Shown one piece after another: positions 1 through 8,162 of a stretch of 64,000 nucleotides of DNA. The DNA comes from Bacteroidota bacterium (lineage in GTDB: Bacteria; Bacteroidota; Bacteroidia; Chitinophagales; LD1). The stretch lies in NCBI GenBank assembly GCA_016715625.1, contig JADJZU010000010.1, positions 62,001-126,000 of the forward strand, in the 5' to 3' direction. The notes below the pieces were generated by a model. It was not told the DNA's origin and did not search any database. It saw nothing but the letters and a program-made list of their open reading frames with translations. Position numbers and translations under genes: made by a program. Position 1 is the first letter of the stretch. Each line of letters opens with the position of its first letter.

Positions 1-237
1 GATAATGGTGATGTATTAACAGCAACCATTACAGAAAAAACCGGTCAGGACGATTGGCCATATAGTTTCTGGAACATTAAAACCAGTAAGGTAGAATACA
101 ATGCACCGGCCAGCGACCCGGTGTTAAGCAAGGTGACCTTTCGGGTGAATCACAAGTTTGGTCTGGTTTATCTAAAGGCAGAGGGCAAAGACGGGCGTGT
201 GGTAGAACTTGATTTGTTTGCTTGGTTCTTATTGTAA
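1..237 (+). CDS. C-terminal end of an unidentified protein (truncated by window edge)
   Basis: An open frame runs from base 1 to a TAA at 235-237, giving the last 78 residues of a protein whose start lies outside the window. The visible part is soluble, rich in charged and beta-prone residues (for example KVTFRVNHKFGLVYLKAEG), and ends with hydrophobic LDLFAWFLL. I do not recognise a family. A strong hairpin at 262-293 follows directly and fits the end of this transcription unit. Confidence 0.6.
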   Translation, partial: DNGDVLTATITEKTGQDDWPYSFWNIKTSKVEYNAPASDPVLSKVTFRVNHKFGLVYLKAEGKDGRVVELDLFAWFLL

Positions 238-261
238 AATAAAATGATGCGTAGCAGCGCA

Positions 262-293
262 ACAGCCCGGCTGAATTAAATCGGCCGGGCTGT
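262..293 (+). terminator. Hairpin terminator after the first partial gene
   Basis: Perfect 10-bp inverted repeat: ACAGCCCGGC at 262-271 and GCCGGGCTGT at 284-293, with a 12-nt loop. There is no long T tract (TATGGTTTTAG follows), so efficiency is uncertain. It abuts the first possible ATG of the next gene (294), which argues that the true start of that gene lies further downstream. Confidence 0.6.
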
Positions 294-1169
294 ATGGTTT
301 TAGAATATCCCTATTTTTTTATTGATTGCAGCATGCATGAAGTATTTGGAATTACCCATTTTGATGAGAAAGGAGTGCTGCTTATCCTCTTTTGCTTTTC
401 CTTACTGGAGGTGCTTATCGGGGCTTTTCAAAACTCGCCCCGTACTTTAAATGATTACATAACAGAAGTAGTCAGTTTTGCGCAGCTTACTGTACTTATA
501 CAACCCGCTATTATTGTAGGGGTGGCTTTGCTGGCGCGTCATTTTTTTCCGCAATACGAAAACCATTTCGCATCGGTGCCGGTAGTAGCACAGTTTCTTA
601 TCTTGTTACTGATTGAAGATATGCCACAATACTGGTGGCACCGGTTGGCGCATCATTCCCCCTGGTTTTGGAAACTACATCTGGTGCATCATGCTTCACC
701 GGCCATGGGTGTAACCACTGCATTTCGCAATAGTGCCTTGTATTATCTGCTTATGCCCAATATTTATTTTGCCGCTGTCGCCATTTATCTCGGATTTATT
801 CAGGTTTATCTGGTGTATACCGTCATAAAACTCTTTATTGTGATGAATGCCCACAGCGAACTTCGCTCCGATAGCTTTTTATATCGCTACAGAGTCCTGC
901 GTCCATTAGCCTGGTTGGTGGAGCATACCATCTCTACACCGGCTACACATTTTGCCCACCATGGGTTAACGAATGATGACGGCATCAGTAACAACAACGG
1001 CAACTTTGGTAACATGCTTTTTATCTGGGACCAACTCTTTGGCACTGCAAAATTTACCCGGAAGTATCCCTCCCGGTTTGGAATAGAAAAGGACCCGCAG
1101 GACCCCTGGTATGTGATGCTGTTTTATCCTTTTCTAAAATCCAAGAAGAAGGAAAGCGAGCTAAGTTAA
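294..1169 (+). CDS. Fatty acid hydroxylase / sterol desaturase family membrane protein
   Basis: 291 residues, hydrophobic throughout with several membrane segments, as expected for the di-iron fatty acid hydroxylase superfamily. The histidine clusters that bind iron are visible: WWHRLAHH, LHLVHH and HFAHHG, followed by the conserved end NNNGNFGNMLFIWDQLFGT. The family inserts hydroxyls or double bonds into lipids or sterols in the membrane; the substrate here cannot be read from sequence. The start is uncertain: ATG at 294 sits on the edge of the upstream terminator hairpin, and ATG at 333 (MHEVFGIT) is a good alternative giving 278 residues. A second, smaller histidine-box enzyme follows 68 bp downstream on the same strand, so the two may act on the same lipid. 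Confidence 0.85.
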   Translation: MVLEYPYFFIDCSMHEVFGITHFDEKGVLLILFCFSLLEVLIGAFQNSPRTLNDYITEVVSFAQLTVLIQPAIIVGVALLARHFFPQYENHFASVPVVAQFLILLLIEDMPQYWWHRLAHHSPWFWKLHLVHHASPAMGVTTAFRNSALYYLLMPNIYFAAVAIYLGFIQVYLVYTVIKLFIVMNAHSELRSDSFLYRYRVLRPLAWLVEHTISTPATHFAHHGLTNDDGISNNNGNFGNMLFIWDQLFGTAKFTRKYPSRFGIEKDPQDPWYVMLFYPFLKSKKKESELS

Positions 1170-1237
1170 TCGCTTAATGTCGCGAAATTTTTTTGTGACA
1201 CTTACAATATTTTCAGACACCGTCCGACCTATCACAC

Positions 1238-1747
1238 ATGGGAATATTACTATCATTTTTCGCAGGCATTGTAAGCTGGACTTTAGCGGAATATTTATTG
1301 CACCGCTTTTTGGGCCACGAGCACAAGGGTAAAAATTTTTTCAAAGCAGAACACGGGCAGCACCATGCTAAGTACAACTATTTTGCTCCCGCCTATAAAA
1401 AAGCAATAATGGCCTTAAGCGTTACCGCTGCTTTTTACCTGCTATTGCAGGCTATTGTATCTTCTTCAATTGCATTAGCCTATCTGTCGGGCTTTTTGGG
1501 GATGTATATTATGTATGAGATAACGCATTACCGTTTTCATATCCGAAAACCTGTTGCCAAGCCATTTATCCTGCTCCGCAAGCATCATTTTTATCACCAC
1601 TTTCATAATCCCAAGGCCAATCATGGGGTCACTACCCGTTTTTGGGATCGGGTGTTCGGCACCTTTGTGCCGGTAGAAAAAGTGCGTGTGCCCCGCAAAA
1701 TGGCCATGCAGTGGCTCATTCAAAACGAAGATGAAGCCAGTCTATAA
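1238..1747 (+). CDS. Small fatty acid hydroxylase family protein
   Basis: 169 residues with membrane segments near 5-20, 55-75 and 80-100. Histidine boxes HRFLGHEHKG, EHGQHH, HYRFH and RKHHFYHHFHNPKANHG are in the order and spacing of the short bacterial fatty acid hydroxylases. C-terminal TTRFWDRVFGTF matches the usual family ending. Likely an integral membrane di-iron oxygenase modifying an acyl chain, such as 2-hydroxylation; a carotenoid hydroxylase is a less likely alternative. It follows the larger histidine-box gene in the same direction and may be cotranscribed. The 204 bp after it hold no gene or clear signal. Confidence 0.8.
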   Translation: MGILLSFFAGIVSWTLAEYLLHRFLGHEHKGKNFFKAEHGQHHAKYNYFAPAYKKAIMALSVTAAFYLLLQAIVSSSIALAYLSGFLGMYIMYEITHYRFHIRKPVAKPFILLRKHHFYHHFHNPKANHGVTTRFWDRVFGTFVPVEKVRVPRKMAMQWLIQNEDEASL

Positions 1748-1951
1748 GCCGCATTTTTATCTGGTGCGGTGATTTCTTTCCTTGTAGATACATATTTTGG
1801 GACGAAGTGACAGTTTGGAATAAACTGTGCATCGGAATAGGATGATTTATATCACTATTGTCTGGGAAAATTATCTGTGCTCATTATAAAAGTCGATATT
1901 TAACGCTCAGTTAACCCCTCTTCTCATTTTTTCATATCGAAGAATCAAACT

Positions 1952-4900
1952 ATGTTATACCCTCGTCTACTACACACTTTCGCTAATGTGGTTTCTTTTA
2001 AATTAAAAAGTATTGTAAAGCACACATATGTTTCTCTATCACCATTGCGCTGTAACTATCGCAATGTGTTTTTATTGATATTCATGTTCATTTTAGGTTC
2101 TAGCAATGTATTAGGGCAGTGTACGTATACAGTTCCATACAGCGGTAGCAATTCTATTACCACTTGCAGCGGTACTATTTGCGATCATGCCGGCACCGGT
2201 AATTATTCGGATAATGCCAACGGCTATACCATTATTTATCCTGGACCTTGTAATAGCTTCGTAAGAATTACCGGGCTTTCTAGTTCTGGTGAATCTTGTT
2301 GTGATCGTGTAGTAGTTTATAATGGGGCGGGCACAGGAGCACCGGTTTTAGGTACTTATTACATGAATACCGGCATACCTACGCTAACATCTACTTCAGG
2401 CCCTTTAACTATTCAGTTTATATCCGACTACTCTATAACCGGTGCGGGGTTTAGTGCTCAGATTTCATGCGTGGGTGCTGATGTCACAGCTCCTACACTG
2501 AATTCTGTAATAACTAATAGCAGTTGTTGGATTACGGATAACACACACACTTACACTATCACAGCCCAAACTACTGATCCAAGCGGTATTGGTGGTTCCA
2601 CTTACGGCACCTTGGCGCTGATAAACTATCAAGGTGGAAATGGGGGTGCTTATGGTGGATACGTGGCTTGGAATACTTCTTTGGCTACGCTAAATGCCGG
2701 TGGATTTACAGCAGACCAATGTGAAGCTATAGGTGGCGGTTTTGTAGGTAAATATCCTTCAGCTTATGGAAATGCTGCGCTTACTCTGATTGGCGGAACA
2801 ACTTCCTTATCGGGTAATACCCGAACGGTTATTTTTCACGTAAGACCTACTACGAGTTTTCCGGTATTGGCACAAAATGATATTTCGCTGTATTCGCAAG
2901 ATGCCTGTGGTAATGTATCGGGGTGGTCAAATTTTGACTTAAACTTTTCATCTCAAACCACTCAGGCTATTAGTTGCCCTGCCTCGCAAACAGTGACATG
3001 CCCACAGGTGGTTAACTATGCTACGCCTACCTCAACATGCAACACTACAGTGGTCAGAAATGCTGGTTTAGCCAGTGGCTCTACTTTTCCTCTTGGTACC
3101 AACTCTGTTACTTACAACACCTATTACCCCAATGGTGCAGGTGGATTTTTCAACTATGCACCTGGCGCTACCAATCAGCAGATTGCATTGGCGGCTTGCG
3201 AATCGGTTTATGGCGTAGGCAATTGTAATATCGGGAGTTGTGGTTACTTCACCTATTACAAAGCTACTGCACATCCAAGTTGCGATTGTGCCAAGGCGAA
3301 TGGCTCCTACGAGTTTATATACAGTAACACGGGTTATACTTATGTAGGAGATGATTATGGTGGTACACGTTTGGATAATGTAGCGGGAAATCAACTATTT
3401 ACTCGCGTTAAAACTTCGGGCGCTTGCAGCAACCAATCTTGGGCACTTGCTCAACCTGCATTAGGTCAAGGAGGTGCCAGTTGCAGCTTCAACGTAACGG
3501 TCAATGCTGGTGCGGTCACATTAAATAATCCCGGAAACCAAACTTTTACTGCCGTAGCTGGCTCGTGTAACTCGTCCTACACTATTGCAGACCCGCTTTC
3601 AGCTGCTTGCTCGGGTGGCACATGGGGTTACAGTATGACAGGTGCCACTGCTCTTTCTGCCAGTGGCATTGCTGATGGCACAAGCAGTGGTGCTCTAATT
3701 TTTAATGTAGGGACAACTACCGTTACCCTTACCGGCACTGCCGCGGGTGTTAATGCTGCCAATCAGATTTTTACAGTTACGGTAAACCCTCCGGCCATTG
3801 CCATTTCTGGTGCTACCACCATTTGTGCAGGGCAGAGCACCACACTTACAGCAAACGGTGGCTCATCGTCTTCACTTGCCAGTGTATTGGCAGCTATCAA
3901 CGCTAACAGTAGCGCACTGATCGCCTCTATACCCTCGCCAAGTGGCTTTAACATGGACGCTGGTGTAAACTCTAATTACATAAGCGATGGTTGCAGCGAT
4001 ATGTATGATGCCGGAAACTACTTAAATACCAACTTGGCCAGTAACATAAGTTACTCTGATAATGCTGTTCTATCCAGTGCTGCATTTGGTACTGGGGGGC
4101 AGTATTTTACTCGCTATTTGGGTCCGGGTGGTTGCCAGGCTGGTCCGGCCACAATATTTTACATGGCGGCAGATGTAAATGGTTTGAGTTTTTTGAGAAC
4201 TACCGGTAATAATGGTGCCGATGGTGGCGGCACACAGGACTTAACGAATTTTACAGTAACCTCTAACGGAGTAACTTATACCTGCTTTTTGAAGCGTGTC
4301 TACAATGCCGGTGACCCCTCTATAAATCAGCTTTTTATGATACCCGGCCCCAACTCAGCTTCGCAAACCATGGGTGGTTCTACGGATGATAATTTTCATA
4401 ACATAGCTAATTTGGGAGGTGTTACTCGCGTCTATTACATGCTATATGCCGGAGCGAACGGAGCTTTTATAAATAACGCTCAAGCTACCTCTATTGCTCA
4501 AACATTTGCTAACATTATTCCGGCAGCAAGCACCTATGCTTGGAGCAATGGAGCCACTACTGCTTCTACCACAGTTTCTGCAGCAGGCACCTACACTGTC
4601 ACCGTAAGTAACCCGGGTAGTTCAAATGTTATAACCTATAACCAGAGCTTTACAGCCGGTGTCATACCTACTACTCAGGCAACAGCGTGGTGTACTTTTA
4701 GAAGCCAGTTACTGGGTTCTTACAACTACACGAGCTTAACAGTACGCGGTTCACAAAATCCGACTGGTATAACGATTACCGATCCGGCAGCTATTCTGGC
4801 TATAGCCAATGCCTTGCGCACAGCCGGTACCTATACCGGTGTAGTTGGTGGTAATACATGGAATGTATCTACAGGCTGTGTAGCCGGCTCTTCACCTTGC

Positions 4901-7111
4901 GGTGGTTCACCCGGTGTGGTGCTTCATATTAATGGGGTATCCTGTAGTTGCGATGGAGCCGGCCCATGGGTTATCCGCCCTGAAATCAATAACGTGAACT
5001 GGGGAGGGTTGGGTACCGGCACTTGTAGCAATTTTTCTCAAAATATCGAGGTGATATTTGGTTATGGACAAAGTTGTTCCTCCACTGCGCAAGCCACCCT
5101 TACTGTAAATGCGCTTCCCTCTATTTCATCTGTAACGGCTGCTACTAATCCTATATGTATAAACGCAACAACATCTATTACCGCCAACGGAGTGGGCGGT
5201 GCTGGTGCCACATTGACATGGTGGACGGGTGCAGGAGGAACAGGAACTAATCTAGGTTCTGCTAACCCTTTGACGGTTGGCCCAGGCACTTACTATGCTC
5301 GTGTAACAGGTACCTGCGCACCGGCCGTGGAGTCGAATATTATTATTTTGAGTAAACCATTGTCGCCTGCTCCTATTAGTATCACTGCAAGCCCAACTAC
5401 GATATGTGCAGGTGGCTCTACCACGCTTACCGCAAACGGGGCTTTGATAGCTCATTATCCGTTTACATCAAACTTGAATGATGTGTCGGGCAGTGGCCTC
5501 AATTTGTCCGGTTCAGGAGGCACTATCACAGGTGCCGGAATTCAATTGACTACAGGATCTTCTTATGCGTCCGCCTTTACACAGATTCTTAACACGGACA
5601 AGTATACCGTTGCTTTTGATATGCGCTATGATGCCAACCCTGATGGAGATTGGCGTAAGATATTTGGATATGAACCAGCAGGCACTGACCGCTCTCCGGG
5701 CATTTGGAAGTTTCCACTCAGCATGCAGTTGCACTGGCGACATGACCCCGGCAATACGGGTCTTGCGGAAGGTTATATCTATAACTTAAATCAATGGTAC
5801 TCTATTGTGGGGGTAAAAAATGGCACCACATTCTCGCTTTACGTGAATGGTGTTTTGGTGGAAAGCGGTGTTGTAGCGAATCCGAAGACCGGTGGCGGAG
5901 CATCTCTTTGGTTTGGTGGTGCTCCTGTTACTCTTCGCGATTTTAAAGTTTACAATGGTGATTTAAGGTGGTATTCCGGAAGTTGCGGAGGCACCTATGT
6001 GGGGTCAGGACCTACTATCAGTGTTAGTCCTGCTTCGAATACTACTTATTATGTGCGCTCTGAAGGCTCATGTGATAATTCAAATTGTGCTGCCCTGGAT
6101 GTTATTGTAACCCCCTCACCGGTTATTACTTCAACGATCACAAATGAATCATGCGTTTTGAGTAATAACGGTGCCATAGATATTACACTTAACGGAGGTA
6201 TAAGCAATGTAAGATACGTTTATCTTAAGCAGAATAAAACAGATGGCGATGCATTCATTAACCTTGCAGAGCTACAGGCTTATGAGATATTTACCGGCAC
6301 GAATGTGGCCTTTAGTAAGCCCGTGAGTTTTAATTCGGTTCATGGTAGCGGTTCATTTCCCGGTTCAGAGTTGGTAGATAACATTTCGAACGATGATGGC
6401 AATATGTATCACTCGGCAGGGGCCGGAAGTGCCGAATGGGTGCAGGTCGACTTGGGGGCGGGCTACAACTTGGACAATATTCGGATCTGGAACAGATTTG
6501 GGTGTTGTTGGAATAGGTCGAACAATTTTCAGTTGATTTTGCGCAATACAGCCAACATTCCTGTTTACTCAGCCCAGATAGATGTGTATCAGGGTACTAA
6601 TAGCCAAGCTTCACCGGTGTTTAATGTACTAGATGTCTCGTGGTCGGGCGGGGGCTCCCCACTTGATAGAGTTAATCTTGATGCTGGTTCATATACATTA
6701 AACTACGCGGATGCTGCAGGATGCACTAGTAGCCATACTGCAACAGTTAGTACAACTCCTGACAATACTGCACCGACCATTACCTGCCCTGCGAACATCA
6801 GTGTAAATGCCACAGCCGGCACTTGCGGAGCGGTGGTTACCTACACGGCTCCAGTGGGCACGGATAACTGTCCGGGAGCGACAACAACCAGAACTGCCGG
6901 CCCTGCCAGCGGCTCTACCTTCCCGGTAGGCGTAACCACTGTTACCCATCAGGTAACAGCAAGCAACGGACAAACAGCCTCTTGCTCTTTCACAGTAACG
7001 GTGGTAGACAATCAGGCACCGACCATTACCTGCCCTGCGAACATCAGTGTAAATGCCAGCCGGCACTTGTGGAGCGGTGGTTACCTACACGGCTCCAGTG
7101 GGCACGGATAA
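1952..7111 (+). CDS. Giant T9SS-secreted multidomain adhesin, N-terminal part (frame lost in HYR repeats)
   Basis: 1719 codons. A hydrophobic signal segment lies at about residues 38-55 (NVFLLIFMFILGSSNVLG), so the true start may be an internal Met. Next comes a CUB-like domain (about 57-155, ending FSAQISC), an HYR-like unit (about 340-400), Ig-like segments with the TTICAGQSTTLTANG motif, a LamG-like sugar-binding fold (near 1165-1310, starting LIAHYPFTSNLNDVSG), an F5/8 type C-like segment (near 1420-1545, EWVQVDLGAGYNLDNIRIWNR) and then HYR repeats. The frame fails near 7054, where one repeat lacks two bases found in the sister repeats, and ends at a chance stop at 7109-7111. The rest, including the sorting signal, is the open frame 7053-10421. 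One surface or secreted adhesin of roughly 2800 residues is the likely product; its role is inferred only from domain types. Confidence 0.75.
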   Translation: MLYPRLLHTFANVVSFKLKSIVKHTYVSLSPLRCNYRNVFLLIFMFILGSSNVLGQCTYTVPYSGSNSITTCSGTICDHAGTGNYSDNANGYTIIYPGPCNSFVRITGLSSSGESCCDRVVVYNGAGTGAPVLGTYYMNTGIPTLTSTSGPLTIQFISDYSITGAGFSAQISCVGADVTAPTLNSVITNSSCWITDNTHTYTITAQTTDPSGIGGSTYGTLALINYQGGNGGAYGGYVAWNTSLATLNAGGFTADQCEAIGGGFVGKYPSAYGNAALTLIGGTTSLSGNTRTVIFHVRPTTSFPVLAQNDISLYSQDACGNVSGWSNFDLNFSSQTTQAISCPASQTVTCPQVVNYATPTSTCNTTVVRNAGLASGSTFPLGTNSVTYNTYYPNGAGGFFNYAPGATNQQIALAACESVYGVGNCNIGSCGYFTYYKATAHPSCDCAKANGSYEFIYSNTGYTYVGDDYGGTRLDNVAGNQLFTRVKTSGACSNQSWALAQPALGQGGASCSFNVTVNAGAVTLNNPGNQTFTAVAGSCNSSYTIADPLSAACSGGTWGYSMTGATALSASGIADGTSSGALIFNVGTTTVTLTGTAAGVNAANQIFTVTVNPPAIAISGATTICAGQSTTLTANGGSSSSLASVLAAINANSSALIASIPSPSGFNMDAGVNSNYISDGCSDMYDAGNYLNTNLASNISYSDNAVLSSAAFGTGGQYFTRYLGPGGCQAGPATIFYMAADVNGLSFLRTTGNNGADGGGTQDLTNFTVTSNGVTYTCFLKRVYNAGDPSINQLFMIPGPNSASQTMGGSTDDNFHNIANLGGVTRVYYMLYAGANGAFINNAQATSIAQTFANIIPAASTYAWSNGATTASTTVSAAGTYTVTVSNPGSSNVITYNQSFTAGVIPTTQATAWCTFRSQLLGSYNYTSLTVRGSQNPTGITITDPAAILAIANALRTAGTYTGVVGGNTWNVSTGCVAGSSPCGGSPGVVLHINGVSCSCDGAGPWVIRPEINNVNWGGLGTGTCSNFSQNIEVIFGYGQSCSSTAQATLTVNALPSISSVTAATNPICINATTSITANGVGGAGATLTWWTGAGGTGTNLGSANPLTVGPGTYYARVTGTCAPAVESNIIILSKPLSPAPISITASPTTICAGGSTTLTANGALIAHYPFTSNLNDVSGSGLNLSGSGGTITGAGIQLTTGSSYASAFTQILNTDKYTVAFDMRYDANPDGDWRKIFGYEPAGTDRSPGIWKFPLSMQLHWRHDPGNTGLAEGYIYNLNQWYSIVGVKNGTTFSLYVNGVLVESGVVANPKTGGGASLWFGGAPVTLRDFKVYNGDLRWYSGSCGGTYVGSGPTISVSPASNTTYYVRSEGSCDNSNCAALDVIVTPSPVITSTITNESCVLSNNGAIDITLNGGISNVRYVYLKQNKTDGDAFINLAELQAYEIFTGTNVAFSKPVSFNSVHGSGSFPGSELVDNISNDDGNMYHSAGAGSAEWVQVDLGAGYNLDNIRIWNRFGCCWNRSNNFQLILRNTANIPVYSAQIDVYQGTNSQASPVFNVLDVSWSGGGSPLDRVNLDAGSYTLNYADAAGCTSSHTATVSTTPDNTAPTITCPANISVNATAGTCGAVVTYTAPVGTDNCPGATTTRTAGPASGSTFPVGVTTVTHQVTASNGQTASCSFTVTVVDNQAPTITCPANISVNASRHLWSGGYLHGSSGHG

Positions 7112-8162
7112 CTGTCCGGGAGCGACAACAACCAGAACTGCCGGTCTTGCCAGCGGCTCTACCTTCCCGGTAGGCGTAACTACTGTTACCCATCAGGTAA
7201 CAGCAGCCAACGGACAAACAGCCTCTTGCTCTTTCACAGTAACGTGGTGCCACACCACCATCCTCCCTGCCAACATCCCTACATGCCACGGCGGCCCCGG
7301 GGCGCGGGGGCCCCCCCGCCCGGGGGGGGCCGCCGGGGAAAAAACGGCGCCCCGCCGCGGCCCCCCCCGGGCGCACCGCCCCCGGACAACAAGAACCTCT
7401 TGCTCTTTCACAGTAACGGTGGTAGACAATACTGCACCGACCATCACCTGCCCTGCGAACATCAGTGTAAATGCCACAGCCGGCACTTGTGGAGCGGTGG
7501 TTACCTACACGGCTCCTGTGGGCACGGATAACTGTCCGGGAGCGACAACAACCAGAACTGCCGGCCCTGCCAGCGGCTCAACCTTCCCGGTAGGCGTAAC
7601 AACGGTTACTCACCAGGTAACAGCAAGCAATGGACAAACAGCCTCTTGCTCTTTCACAGTAACAGTCGTAGACAATCAGGCACCGACCATTACCTGCCCA
7701 GCGAACATCAGCGTAAATGCCACTGCCGGCACTTGCGGAGCGGTGGTTACCTACACGGCTCCAGTGGGCACGGATAACTGTCCGGGAGCGACAACAACCA
7801 GAACTGCCGGCCCTGCCAGCGGCTCTACCTTCCCGGTAGGCGTAACCACTGTTACCCATCAGGTAACAGCAGCCAACGGACAAACAGCCTCTTGCTCTTT
7901 CACAGTAACAGTCGTAGACAATCAGGCACCGACCATTACCTGCCCTGCGAACATCAGTGTAAATGCCACAGCCGGCACTTGTGGAGCGGTGGTTACCTAC
8001 ACGGCTCCAGTGGGCACGGATAACTGTCCGGGAGCGACAACAACCAGAACTGCCGGCCCTGCCAGCGGCTCTACCTTCCCGGTAGGCGTAACCACTGTTA
8101 CCCACCAGGTAGCGGATGCCAGTGGACAAACAGCTAGCTGCTCCTTTACCGTAACAGTAACA
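6761..8162 (+). repeat. Tandem 246-bp HYR-domain repeats
   Basis: Units of 246 bp (82 residues) begin at 6761, 7007, 7425, 7671 and 7917, each starting with GACAAT and coding DN.APTITCPANISV. A damaged unit lies between about 7251 and 7424. Intact units differ by only a few bases. A more divergent unit follows from 8163. Repeats this similar are a classic place for assembly collapse or misjoining. Confidence 0.9.

Noticed and set aside
7285..7397. GC-rich stretch as a biological element (G-quadruplex, origin or insertion)
   Set aside because: Complete lack of T over 113 nt, gradual decay from a known repeat unit and no inverted repeats or target duplication point to consensus error.
6761..8162. 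CRISPR-like array
   Set aside because: The 246-bp units are contiguous coding repeats without spacers and translate to HYR domains; no cas gene is present.
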